Translations under genes and position numbers: made by a program
The notes under the pieces: generated by a model
The model's database searches: none
What the model saw: the letters and a program-made list of their open reading frames with translations, nothing else
What the model was told of the DNA's origin: nothing
Part shown: positions 20,979 to 31,732 of the stretch, one piece after another
Layout: each line of letters starts with the position of its first letter
Numbering within the stretch: position 1 is the first letter of the stretch
Assembly (NCBI GenBank): GCA_030068075.1
Contig: CM057839.1
Coordinates: forward strand, 55,146,960-55,210,959
Source of the DNA: Paguma larvata
Lineage: Eukaryota > Chordata > Mammalia > Carnivora > Viverridae
DNA length: 64,000 nucleotides
Reading direction: 5' to 3'

Positions 20979-21150
20979 ATAAAGCAATAGATATAAGTGA
21001 TGTGTTTATTTGACCTCGGCAAGATACTTCAGCTGTCTCAGCCTTAGTCTATTCATCTGTAAAGTGCCCATGATAAGAGCAGTGACTTCAAATAGAGCAA
21101 TTATGAAAATTAAATAGACAATATGAATATTTAGTGCAGCCCTACCTAGT
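20979..21150 (+). repeat. MIR-like SINE
   Basis: 'cggcaagatacttcagctgtctcagccttagtctattcatctgtaaagtgc' and 'gcaattatgaaaattaaat' fit the forward MIR 3' half. Its 5' flank (aaagcaatagata..gtgtttatttgac) matches that of the copy at 18590. Confidence 0.65.
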
Positions 21151-21977
21151 TTTGCTTTATATAATTATTATCTTTTAAAGATATCTAAATCATAAGAAAG
21201 TCATCCTATTTTCCCATCTAGTGCCCTGTATTTCTCCACATAGTCTCCATTTGCAGTGCCCCTCATTCCTTCGTGTGGGTCCAGGCAGAGCTGGAGTAGA
21301 GCGTAGGGTCAGCAGATCTGTGGCGTTCCTGTCTAAACCCACACGGTGTGTGCAAGGCAGAGCCGGAGCCGGAACAGAGAACTCCAGACCTCCTGGGCAG
21401 AATCCCCGCAACCCCGGCCCACGGTCTTCCGCCTGTCGCGGAGGGTGTTGAATGGCGTTGTAAGCAAGTGAGCACCTTCAGGTTCTTCTTGGACATCAAT
21501 TCCCTCTGGCCCATGATGACCCACTGACGGAAAAGGACCTCGAGCTGCTGGAAGCAGTTATCGGTGGCTTTTATCTCAGAGACAGTTCTGCAGATTTGGG
21601 GTAGCGTGTGGCCAAGGAAACAAAGTAAAGAGTTTGCAAAATGATCGCATTTACCTTCCCGGCCTTATCTACATCTATTTTAATCGTATTTGTGAATGTT
21701 CCAGAAAACAGATCGGACACTTTGGGAGTTAAAATTCTTGAAAATGTCAAAAATGTGGGTTTTTTTCTGATTTGAAGTAAAATATATTAATTGTAGGACA
21801 GTTGGAATGGAAAAATACTCAGTTTCTAAAACAGACAAAATCCGATAACTTATAGAAAACAACTCTTAATGTTTTGGTATATTCCCTTTGTCTTTTTCCA
21901 TGTAAATGTACATATATATCATATATGCATACGTACGCACACATACATTACAAAATAGAAAACCACCTTGTGTATAG
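21151..21977. other. Unassigned DNA
   Basis: A locally GC-richer patch (about 21290-21440) contains overlapping chance frames on both strands; no domain or splice pattern supports an exon. Confidence 0.4.
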
Positions 21978-21994
21978 AGCATAACCCAGATTTT

Positions 21995-22222
21995 TTTTAA
22001 GTTTTTGAAAAATTTTTGAAGTTTATTTATTTATTTTGAGAGAGACAGAGACAGCACGAGTTGGTGAAGGGCAGCTAGAGAGGGAGAGAGACAATCCCAA
22101 GCAGGCTCCATGCTGTCAGCACAGGGCCCAATGTGGGGTTCTAACCCACGAAAACATGAGATCATGACCTGAGCAGAAATCAAGAATCGGACGCTTAACC
22201 AATTGAGCTACCCAGGAACCCC
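21995..22222 (-). mobile_element. SINEC, reverse (left member of a head-to-tail pair)
   Basis: A diverged copy with T-rich tail, gagagagacagagacagcacgag tract and head complement gagctacccaggaacccc. Its head directly abuts the T-rich tail of the next copy. The pair as a unit is flanked by AGCATAA.CCAGATTTT at 21978-21994 and 22440-22456. Confidence 0.92.
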
Positions 22223-22224
22223 TA

Positions 22225-22439
22225 ATTTTTTTTAATGTTTATTTTTGAGAGAGAGAGAGAGAAAAAACAGAATGTGAATGGGGGAGGGGCAGAGAGAGAG
22301 AGGGAGACAGAATCTGAAGCAGGCTCCAGGCTCTGAGCTCTCAGCACAGAGCCCAACATGGGGCTCAAACTCACAAACTGTGAGATCATGACCTGAGCTG
22401 AAGTCGGACACTCGATCAACTGAGCCACCCAGGCGCCCC
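22225..22439 (-). mobile_element. SINEC, reverse (right member of a head-to-tail pair)
   Basis: Well-preserved reverse copy ending gagccacccaggcgcccc, followed by the right copy of the shared outer target duplication. On the minus strand this element comes first and the neighbour at 21995 sits in its A-tail. Confidence 0.95.
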
Positions 22440-22636
22440 AGCATAATCCAGATTTTAAAAATAATATAGCACCAGCATTTTTACAATTCATGAAATAGCT
22501 TTCAAAAAAGATATCGCTGCTTCAGATGATAAAATTATCATTCCACTGCAGGTCTCCCTTTTACAGGAAGGAAAGAAATGCGTCTCAAGTATTGCCTAAC
22601 ATATATTATCTTCCTGGGGATACAATTTGCTTTTTT

Positions 22637-22827
22637 TTTTTTAATGTTTATTTTTGAAAGAGAAAAAGAGAGAGAGCAGAGGAGGGGCAGAGAGAGAGGG
22701 AGACAGGATCCGAAGTGTGCTGTGTGCTGACAGCCAAGAGCCTGTTGCAGGGCTCAGACTCACTAACTTTGAGATTATGACCTCAGTGGAAGTCGGAGGT
22801 TTAACCATCTGAGCCACACAGGCACCC
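22637..22827 (-). mobile_element. SINEC, reverse
   Basis: T13 tail, GA-rich tract, head complement gagccacacaggcaccc. Duplications TACAATTT.CTTTTT flank it (from 22621 and 22829). The body is more diverged than in its neighbours. Confidence 0.93.
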
Positions 22828-23344
22828 GTACAATTTACTTTTTTAATGCAAGCGGTGGGACTGAAGAATGCCTTGGTGGTTTAACTATCTGACATGGCAG
22901 ATTTGTAAGAAATGACAGCAAATAAGAACTTTGAATCTTTGTTTTTCTCACCGTCTCTAAGCTTTGTCTTGAAGGAGGTCGCGTGGTGACTGATGTGTTT
23001 GTCTGTGAGATAAGCACTTGGTGTGTTACCTTGATTCCTGTATTTGCTTGTTCGGTCACATATTCTCGGAGGATCCTAAAGAAGTAAAAGCCCTGTTTAT
23101 GAATGTATTATTTGTTCCCCGATGCACTAAACTTCTTCAAGGGTTGCAATTCCCCTTGGCCATGCTGAGTTGTAGACAAATGAATTCTAATTTGAGAGAT
23201 CTGTATCTATAGCTATATGCGAGGGATGTTCAAACTAATTTGAATGGAAACTCCTCCCATAAATCCTAAACGTGCCCAGTTCTTTGTTTTCTTTCCAAAA
23301 GGACAGGTGTCGATTGATTTTCTCCCTTCAAAAATGTTTTCCTG

Positions 23345-23562
23345 TGGGGCGCCTGGGTGGCTCGGTTGGTTAAGAGTCCAACTTCGGCTCAGGTCATGAT
23401 CTCGTGGTTTGTGGGTTCCAGCCCCATGTCGGGGCTCTGTGCTGACAGCTCAGAGCCTGGAGCCTGCTTCAGATTCTGTGTCTCTGCCTCTCTCTGCACC
23501 TTCCCCACTCACGCTCTGTCTCTCTCTCAGTCTCAAAAATAAATAACCATTTAAAAAATTAA
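23345..23562 (+). mobile_element. SINEC
   Basis: Head ggggcgcctgggtggctcgg to tail aaaaataaataaccatttaaaaaatt. Flanked by AAAATGTTTTCCTG at 23331-23344 and 23564-23577. Confidence 0.96.
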
Positions 23563-23713
23563 AAAAATGTTTTCCTGGCATTGCACAGATTTGCCCTGAG
23601 CCAGCCCCACTCACTGGCCTATGCCAGTGTCATTCCCTGCCACCCCAACTATGAGCTCTGCCTGCTCTTGGGGGATGGGTTTATGAGAGATCTTCTGCTC
23701 ACTGCCAGTCTTA

Positions 23714-24290
23714 GTGTTGTGAGATCATTGAGCGCACTGAGTGGTCAAGAAAGAATTCTTGAGGTGTGTTATGGTGCAACTTAGTAAGTGTATTCGAGTA
23801 ACATGGGGACTGGATCCTTGGGTAGAAAGGGCTGCACTTTTGCTGTGTGAAGCTGGTGGTTATATCCTTGGTGCCCAAGGGAGAGGGGACATTGAGGGAA
23901 TATGAGATCATTAATGTCTTCTTCGAATTTCTACTCTTAAAACTACTTTCACAAGATTTCTCTGGTGTTTATTAGTCGGTTCGATATTAAATAGTCGGTT
24001 TGTTGAGATATACAGGCAGTCATGAGACCCTTGAAGAATGTAGCAACGAGCACACATTTGAACCTTATTAACACTATGTAGGCTATAGGTCCATCCTCTG
24101 GGCTAAAGGTGCACATTTTTCTGCTTCTAATCCTCCTCATCAGGATCCACGTCATTAACAAAGCAGTTGAGGGCAAGAATGATTGACTAAAACCACCAAT
24201 AACTGTGAACATCTCAGTATCCTTATCCAAAGCACTTGGAAGGACCCGTGTACCGAGCCACACTTCAGGCTGATGTGGGGGAGGGGTGTG
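23714..24290 (-). mobile_element. Possible ERV LTR remnant, reverse
   Basis: On the minus strand the left end reads like a retroviral U5 (an aattctttcttgaccac-type stretch ending CACAACA), preceded by a short-repeat-poor U3-like body. The other end and target duplications were not found, so this is tentative. Confidence 0.35.
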
Positions 24291-24564
24291 TATATGGACT
24301 AGATTTTAACGAGGGCAAATGGAAATGAGTAATTTTGTTTGAGGGAGGGATAAGAAGAACTCAGGAGGGGGCAAAGATGGACATCTAATCACTTCGTGCT
24401 AGGATTTTTCTTCCTTTAATACGATGACAGTCGAGGAGAGACAAAAGAGAACCACCTCCCAGCCCCACTTGGGGTATGCTCCTGGGTTGCACAGATAAAA
24501 TCAACAACCCCAAATTGAACACTCTGTACTGACTCATTGAAGGGTATCTTCACACTCATTTCTC

Positions 24565-24569
24565 GTGTG

Positions 24570-24603
<34 letters not shown>

Positions 24604-24617
24604 TATTTGTGTGTGTC
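24565..24617. repeat. (GT)n microsatellite
   Basis: About 20 GT units with GA and TT interruptions. It lies 100 bp left of a long (AC)n run of the complementary motif. Confidence 0.96.
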
Positions 24618-24712
24618 TGAACATCTGGGGCTCAGGATTTACTCCTGAATGTAAGAGTAAGAATTTGCTAAGATCCCCCTTCTAAATGTATCAGCAAGAT
24701 TCCCTTTTGTTA

Positions 24713-24714
<2 letters not shown>

Positions 24715-24748
<34 letters not shown>
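24715..24748. repeat. (AC)17 microsatellite
   Basis: Uninterrupted dinucleotide run; together with the (GT)n at 24565 it forms an inverted microsatellite pair. Confidence 0.97.
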
Positions 24749-24750
<2 letters not shown>

Positions 24751-25488
24751 CTCTTCAGACCTCAGCAGCTGGGAGCAGGGATAAGAAACAGACCTGCTGA
24801 TGCAGCCCATTGTAACTCCCTGTACAGTGGGCCAAACCACCCAAGCACAGACTGCGAATGAGCTCAGGACAACGGGAGGATTTATGCAATTTCTCAGAAC
24901 CACAGTGGAAGCTTCTGACTTGATGGCCAAAATGAGAGGTGGTTTTTTTTCCTTCTCTTCTTTCATTCTTTGCCTCAGAATGATCATTCCCAACATAGAC
25001 ATCAGTCCCGGGGCAGACTGCTGATGCGGAAAGCCAGCTGTGGAACAACGCCAAGGAGGCACGCGACTTCCGTGACTCATTTCAACGCAGAGAATCCAGT
25101 CAGGCCTGATTTACAAAACTGTGGCACAAACTGGCTTTTCAAAAGTTTGAGCTTGCATCCAAAGACTTGTTCAGACAGCTATTTTTTAAAAAGTTGCTAT
25201 CCTTGAGAATCAGACTACACAATATTCTTTAAGTGATAAGAATGTGCTTTGGAATCGGTGTATGTCACAATGTGTCAGTTTGTTCCCTTTTGGAAGCCCT
25301 GGATGAAACTCCTCTTTACAAAGGATTAGTGGGTAGCTGCTCCACATGGATTGTGTTTATCCAAGACTGGCCAAACCTTCCACATGCTCTTCCTGCTTCA
25401 GGACAACGACCTCAGTAATTCTCCTTCTATTTCTCTGTAGAATGAGAGCTTGGATATTTATATGCCATATTCCAGTGCAAGTCATTAA
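24749..25488. other. Unassigned DNA
   Basis: No repeat or exon recognised; short frames on both strands only. Confidence 0.4.
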
Positions 25489-25501
25489 GAATTTTCATCT
25501 C

Positions 25502-25699
25502 TGGGGTGCTTGGGTGAGTCAGTCAGTTGAGTATCCAACTCTTGATTTTGGCTCAAGTCATAATCGCAGAGTAGTGGAATTGCGCCCCATGTCAGCCTCC
25601 GCATTGAGCATGGAGCCTGCTTAAGATTCTCTCTCTCCCTCCCCCCCCCCACTCTCTTCCTCTGCCCTATGCGCATTCTCTCCCTCTAAAAAAAAAAAA
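25502..25699 (+). mobile_element. SINEC, older/divergent subfamily
   Basis: Head ggggtgcttgggtgagtcag, then an 'aactcttgattttggctcaagtcata' insertion-type body and a tail of pure A. Flanked by GAATTTT.ATCT. The body differs from the common felid form, suggesting an older carnivore subfamily. Confidence 0.85.
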
Positions 25700-26094
25700 G
25701 AATTTTTATCTCCACTACGAATGTGTAAATGTAGAGATAAGAAAGCATCTTATGTTCTTTGTTTGGTTGGGGGTTGGGCAGCAGGCAGCTAGGAGGGAGT
25801 TAGAGTTTGGACGTCAGAACTGGATTTACTACCAAGCAATCTGGAAAACATAGCAATAAACCCTGTCTGGAACGGCAAGTCCCATTCCAAAGAAGGCCGG
25901 AATGAGAAAAAGGTAAACTCACTAAGAATGATTCTTGCTAGATGCGGCTAGTACAGATAGAATGACAAAAAAGGAACACGTGTTTTAAGAACAATTTTCT
26001 CATGGAAAAGAGTCACCTTCAAAGGAGGAGACATAAAAAGATAAATATGATTTGTTTCCAGTAATACAAAGCTCAAAGTTGATGAAACCAAACT

Positions 26095-26355
26095 CATTTT
26101 TTAGGGATCTATATATAAGTAGTATAGTTAGAGAGAAAACAGAAATAAACACAGAAGTCAGTGTAGTGGTTCTCAGAGGAAATGGGATGGGGACAGGTTA
26201 TATCTGGGTAGTTCGTGATAGCAGGTCACCTTCTATTTCTTGATCCAGGTGGTGGCTATACAGGTGTTTGGTAGATAATTATTCATTAAATGACAAAAAT
26301 GTGTTTCATATATTTATTTTTGGTGTGCACGTTTTTTTTCACATTAAAAAAAAAA
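26095..26355 (+). mobile_element. L1-like 3' UTR remnant
   Basis: 'agtgtagtggttctcagagg', 'cttctatttcttgatccaggtggtggctatacaggtgt' and a T-rich/A-rich end resemble the L1M 3' UTR (ttgatctgggtggtggttacacgggtgt). Diverged. Confidence 0.5.
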
Positions 26356-26970
26356 AGAATATGGAAAAATGGCGACATTAATCATCCTAGGAAGATAAAC
26401 ACTCTCTCAAGGATGAGACTTGGGCACCATTGACTGTTTAGTGACGAACATACTCTGGGTTGTAGCCAGATGAAATTCTCACTTGAAGATCCCTGAAAGC
26501 CCTTCATATTTAAAATTAGAGTCTGAAAGTGCCGCTGACCTTGATGCTAGCTTCTCTGGGGCAGTCCTGGGACCACAGGAAGCGAGGGCAGGGGCTGGAA
26601 TGAGGAGGGCAGGGCAAAAGATGGAGAAGCAAGACAAGGGAGGGAGAAAGCATAATCCAGTCCAGGGAGGTAGGAGGTCACAGTGGGAGCCAAAAGTCAA
26701 GAAGGCAGGGCTATGGGCAGAAAGAACAAGGCTATCTATCAAGATTAGGCATTCAAGCAAAAGTCTGGACATCTGCTAACATTGGCAAGTTTCGAGAAGG
26801 AAAACTTAGAACTCAGGAGATGTGATGCTTGGTCTCCTGGTATGGACCCAACAGGGCAGGGGAGGGAGAGATGGGTAGAAACTCAAAAGTACACATATCT
26901 GCTATGAAAACAGCAGCTCTTGGGACCCCAAATGAAGGCAATCCAAGAGATGACAGAGTAAGTGAAAGGC
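26356..26970. other. Unassigned DNA
   Basis: Purine-rich stretch (26560-26720) with chance frames on both strands; nothing else seen. Confidence 0.4.
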
Positions 26971-26974
26971 AGGT

Positions 26975-27250
26975 TAACCTAAGGATTCAGTCTTTCAAAT
27001 ACTTATTGAGAGCCTATTATGGGACAGATGCTATCCTAGAAATTGGAAACTCAGTGTAAACACAACAGTGTCTACCTTCCTAGAACTTATGTTCTAAGGA
27101 GTAGTGAAGGAGCAAGAGGGACAGATGATAAGTAAGTAATTAGACAAGTAAGCAAGTAATTCCACACAGTACTATGGAGAAAATAAGACAGGACAACAGG
27201 GAATGGTTTGGGAGGGAGGGGTACTCAAGAATGTAGACTAATGCTCTTCT
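26975..27250 (-). repeat. L2 LINE 3' end, reverse
   Basis: 'caaatacttattgagagcctattatgggacagatgctatcctagaaattgg' and later 'actatggagaaaataagacagg' follow the order of an L2 3' end read in reverse. Confidence 0.65.
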
Positions 27251-27984
27251 AGAGGAAGAACAAATAGAAAGACCATGAGATGAGACGTTACCGGCAGCCT
27301 AGAAAGGTCTTCAAGAGTGGAAATACAGAAGAGAAGTAGAGATGAGGCCTGTGATTCAGGTCCAGGTGTTGAACATGACTCAGGCCAGGAAAGGCAACTA
27401 CCTGGCTGGAAATATCGAGAACAACCCAGTCCTTAAGGGGCTGAATCACCCGACCCATTAACAAAGTGGGGGCCCAGGCTTGGCAGGGCCCAACAGAGAA
27501 CATGACTCCAAGTGAGGCCAACGTGGAGCTTGATCCCAAGGAAGATGTCGGAAGTCAGAGCCAGGACTCAGAGCCAGAAAATTCTCCACTTAAGATACAC
27601 GATTCCATTTCCTGAGCCTGTTATCTTTTCCCCCAGGAAGCCTCGGATCTCTGGTTTGGAGCTTTCACTGTGATCTGTAACATACCGCTTGAAGCACACC
27701 ACAGCACATCAAAGCTGGAGAATGCATCCTCCAGCATGGAGGATTCTCCAGAGAATGGATCCTCTCTCCTTGGCTCAGGGCGGCTGCCCTATTCCATTCG
27801 TCCTGGGGTGGTAACACACAGAGACAGACAGTGCAGAGAAAAGCCCCTCGGCCTCCACAGAAATCTGGAACACGTTTGCCAGTAGACTACTTGTAAAGTC
27901 TCTGGGTAAGATAAGGACTCCTAGAATACTGATGCTTGAAAGCCATAGAATCAAGCAGGATAAGGTTAGTGAACTCCTAGCTTG
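27251..27984. other. Unassigned DNA
   Basis: No recognisable element. Contains the small inverted pair ctggagaatgcatcctccag near 27715-27735. Confidence 0.4.
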
Positions 27985-28425
27985 TCTACCTCAATTATTG
28001 GTATATTGTGGGTTCAGTTCCAGACCACCACGATAAAGCGAGTATTGTATTAAAGCAAGCCGAATGAATGCTTTGGTTTCCTACCGTATATAAAAGTACC
28101 GTATTCTATTAAGTATGCAATAGAATTCGTCTAAAAAACCAAGGTACAGACTTTAATTGAAAAATACTTTATTGCTAAAAACTGCTAACCAACAGCTGAG
28201 CTTTCAGCAAGTCATAGTTACTGATCACAGATCACCATGACAAATACGATGAAAAAATTTGAAATATTGTGCGAATTACCAAAATACAGCACAGAGACAC
28301 GAAGGGAGCAAATTCTGTTGGAAAAATGATGTCTATAGACTTGCTCAATGCAGCGCTGCCACAAATCTTCAGTTTGTAAAAAACACATTATCTGTGAAGT
28401 GCGATAAAATGAAGTATGACTGTAT
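27985..28425. mobile_element. Tigger1-like DNA transposon, internally deleted
   Basis: Left part matches the Tigger1 5' end (ttgtgggttcagttccagaccacc then gataaagcg, tttattgctaaaaactgctaacc). The right part matches its 3' end (actgatcacagatcaccatgac, gaaatattgtgcgaattacc, gtaaaaaacacattatctg). The transposase gene in between is absent, joined near 28215. A dead, non-autonomous mariner/pogo-type element with CTACCTC and GACTGTA near the termini. Confidence 0.8.
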
Positions 28426-29644
28426 TTAAAATTGGCCCTTAACTTTTCAAGTAGGCATTCTAGAGGGGTCACTCGGCCCAACACAGCAGCCAGTTCTGGT
28501 TGTCAGACGTCAAAGGCTAAAAACAGATGAGACAAAGGACTCCTGTTTTTCCTCCTACAGTGACAGTTCACTGAGCTTGTCCCTTCCTTGACAAGATTGC
28601 TAAAACAGATGGCTCAATAATCTTCCTGGCCTACCTCATAGTTTTGTTAAAGGTCAAATGGGGAACACTAGAGATCAGCTCTAGAGCCTTATGGAAATTT
28701 AAGGGATCATGATTAGTACTATTTTACAGTAGCACCACGTTAAAATCTACTGTAGACCCACAACTTCAATGGTTCAATGGAAAAATCTAAAAGGACAGGG
28801 AGTGGTGTGATAAATATTCACCAAACCACCATCTGGGAGAGGGGGAGCCCCTGATTTTGTAGCACTTACCAATTCCTGTGGTATAAACACTACCATCATG
28901 GCTGATACTGAGCTGCAAATGTGATAGCAGAGAACGAAGAGTTGGGAAGATATAAGCCCAATGGTACGAGCTGGCCCTAGCACACCTTTGGCTGTGCCGA
29001 GGACTGGCAATTCAGATGAAAACACAATGTATGCCCTCATAGACTAGGGCGTGGATTGGTTGAGGAGACAGACCTTCAAGTAAAGCATCTTGAAGAGGTG
29101 TACTAAATAACAAACTCACATACTTAGAGCGGATACATGTGTCTATTCCAGTGGGATTTGTGTCCTCACAGGAAACAAATCCTTACATTAACAAGATAAA
29201 GCTTTGATAATGGAATTCAGTCATCAGCTACAAGTCAGGGAGGGTCATGGGAAATTCTACCCCTGATAGATAGCTTCCTACTTTTTGATGAAGACCGGCC
29301 CTAAATATAATGACACTGTAACAGATTACATTCAATGATCTCAGCTAGGTTACTGATAAGTATCAAAGGAGCTGAGTCAGAGAAAGGGTAATTAAAGCTT
29401 AGGCATCTATCACCCAGAAGACCTGCAACCCATCCTCTTAACCTCTGCTAGCTCCTGCTGCTACATATGCTTACACTGGCTGGGGAAGGGACAATAAGGC
29501 TGGGGAGGAAAAGCTTAAGAACCAAGGAGAAGAAGACGAGGACCCCATTAACATCTTATCCTCCTACTCTTTTGAATGTGTACCCATACTGCACTCTCTT
29601 GGGCGACACTATTTTCTGTCATGATTCAAAGCTCACCTGCACCG
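28426..29644. other. Unassigned DNA
   Basis: No repeat family or exon recognised over 1.2 kb. Confidence 0.4.
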
Positions 29645-29645
29645 C

Positions 29646-29848
29646 AGGGCGCCTGGGTGGCTCACTCAGTTGAGCTTTCGACTTTGGCTCAGGTCGTGAT
29701 CTCACTGTTTATGGGTTTGAGTCTCGAATCAGGCTCTCTGCTGTCAATGCGGAGCCTCTTCAGATCCTCTGTCCCCTTCTTTCTCTGCCTCTCCACCACC
29801 ATCCCCACCCCCACACTCTCTCTCTTTCATAGTAAACAAACATTAAAA
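29646..29848 (+). mobile_element. SINEC
   Basis: Head gggcgcctgggtggctcact, diverged body with caggctctctgctgtcaatg, CT tract and tail atagtaaacaaacattaaaa. More diverged than average. Confidence 0.92.
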
Positions 29849-30171
29849 CCTCAGGCACGCCTTCTTCAGGTACTTGAGTGTCACCCTGTCCCTCTCCCTC
29901 AGACATTCCTTCTAGCTCTCCTATTGCACTTTTCTCTCTCCTCTTCCAGCTCTTCCTGCACAGGCTCCCTTCACATTTCAGCCGTTTCTTCTTTTTTCTA
30001 TATTTTCTCTTTTAATATTGGCATCAACTCTCCTAATCTTCCTCTGTGCAGATCACATCATATTTGCCTATCAAGACCTTCCCTTTCCCCTGAACGCCAG
30101 CCTCCTGTTCAATGATCAGGTACACAGCTCATCCTCTGTACGCCTCGGAATATCAATTTATTTTATTTTAT

Positions 30172-30391
30172 TTTATTTGTTAAGTGTATTTATTCTGCGA
30201 AAGAGAGCTAGCAAGAGAGAGAGACAGCATGACAAGTTGGGAAGGGGCAAAGAGAGACAGAATCCCAAGCAGGCTCCACGTTTATCAGCACAGGGCCCAA
30301 TGTTGGACTCCGACTCATGAACTGTGAGATCATGACTTGAGCCAAGATCAAGAGTCGAACAACCTAAGTGACTCAGCCACCCAAGCATCCC
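30172..30391 (-). mobile_element. SINEC, reverse (left member of a head-to-tail pair)
   Basis: T-rich tail preceded by a (TTTTA)n run at 30157-30179, body, and head complement cagccacccaagcatccc. Shares one outer target duplication with the next element: GGAATATCAATTTA at 30147-30160 and the GGAACATCAGTTTA-like copy at 30622-30635. Confidence 0.92.
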
Positions 30392-30394
30392 TAT

Positions 30395-30420
30395 TTTATT
30401 TTTAAGTTTGTTTATTTATT

Positions 30421-30451
<31 letters not shown>

Positions 30452-30621
30452 TGCAAGCGACGGAGGGGCAGAGAGAGAGGGAGAGAGAGAGAATCCCAAG
30501 CAGGTTCTGCATTGTCAGCACAGAGTCCAAGGTGGGGCTGGATCTCACTAACCTTGAGATCATGACCTGAGCCAAAATCAAGAGTTGGACACTTAACCCA
30601 ATGAGTCACCCACGCATCCCT
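30395..30621 (-). mobile_element. SINEC, reverse (right member of a head-to-tail pair)
   Basis: Tail ttttatttttaagtttgtttattt, a (GA)14-type tract, and head complement gagtcacccacgcatccc followed directly by the right outer duplication. The left copy sits in its tail. Confidence 0.93.
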
Positions 30622-30635
30622 GGAACATCAGTTTA

Positions 30636-31133
30636 AATTGCTTGATGGGGGTATTCAAGGTTCTTCTTTCTCTAGTAGCTTTCACCCAGTTAATTGTCGA
30701 GTTTCTCTTTTCGTATTATTGGCACCAGTGTCATTCAGGCTTTACTGGTCTCCCATGGGGACAACTCTCTTTTGGTAGCTGTTTCTCTCTGCTTTATCCT
30801 TGTACTTGTGGAGGGGATCTCAGTCATGGTACCCCATCTAGCCTCTGCCATAGTCATGTGACCCCAGTTTGGCCAATTGGAGTCCTTCGTTGGAGGTTTC
30901 CCAAATTGGAGTTCAAAGGGAATTTTATGTTCTGTTTAGTTTTATCTTCTCTTCAGTTTATAGGTGGAGCTTTAGGCATGTATCCAAATCACTGATAGCC
31001 ATGAACTCTAATGTATAGAAAAGCCTAAGAGAAGACAGCTGGTACACAAATAAGAAGTAGCTATGAGAGTCGTGCCTTTGTTCTGATCCTGATTTCATTT
31101 AACCCTAAGTGCGGCTCAAGTCCTATACCCATT
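30636..31133. other. Unassigned DNA
   Basis: Nothing recognised; the frame 30642-30995 (117 codons) has no known domain. Confidence 0.4.
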
Positions 31134-31147
31134 CAAAAAGCATTTCC

Positions 31148-31331
31148 AGGAGCACCTGGGTGGCTCAAGCCATGATCTCAAGATTCATGAGTTCAAGCCC
31201 CATGTCAGGCCCTGTACTGACAGCTCAGAGCCTGGAGTCTGCTTCAGATTCTGTCTCTCTCTCTCTCTCTCGGCCCATCCCCTGCTGGCACTTTCCCTCT
31301 CTCTCTCTCAAAAATAAATAAACATAAAAAA
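31148..31331 (+). mobile_element. SINEC with internal deletion in the tRNA head
   Basis: Head aggagcacctgggtggctca jumps straight to agccatgatctc, so about 30 bp between the A- and B-box regions are missing. CT tract and tail aaaaataaataaacat are present. Flanked by AAAAAGCATT.CC duplications. Confidence 0.92.
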
Positions 31332-31449
31332 TGTTTTCAAAAAGCATTCCCTTATCTCACAATTATATAAGGTTGTTATTTTGTTTTTTGTTTATCACAA
31401 AGCTATTTGCTGGTACAAGGGAATGGAATGATACACACATTATAAAAAA

Positions 31450-31522
31450 CGTAAATTAAAATATATGTAATATATTAAATAAATTAAAATATATGCAAAC
31501 TAAAATATATGTAAAATATATA
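31450..31522. repeat. AT-rich short tandem array
   Basis: Three degenerate units of a taaattaaaatatatg type, ~25 bp period, directly before a SINEC. Confidence 0.75.
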
Positions 31523-31732
31523 TGACTGGGTGGCTCAGTCGGTTAAGTGACCGACTTCGGCTCAGGTCATGATCACATGGTTCGTGGGTTCAAGTTCTGT
31601 GTCAGGCTCTGTGCTGACCACTTGCTCAGAGCCTGGAGCCTGCTTCAGATTCTGTATCTCCTTCTCTCTCTGCCCCTCTCCTGCTGTGCTCTGTCTCACT
31701 CTGTCTCTGAAAAATAAATAAATGTAAAAGAA
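31523..31732 (+). mobile_element. SINEC, 5' truncated by a few bases
   Basis: Begins at tgactgggtggctcagtcgg (usual ggggcgcc missing) and ends in aaaaataaataaatgt. The array of AT repeats on its left probably served as the target. Confidence 0.92.

Noticed and set aside
24715..24748. CRISPR-like regular array
   Set aside because: Plain dinucleotide repeat without spacers; the organism is a mammal.
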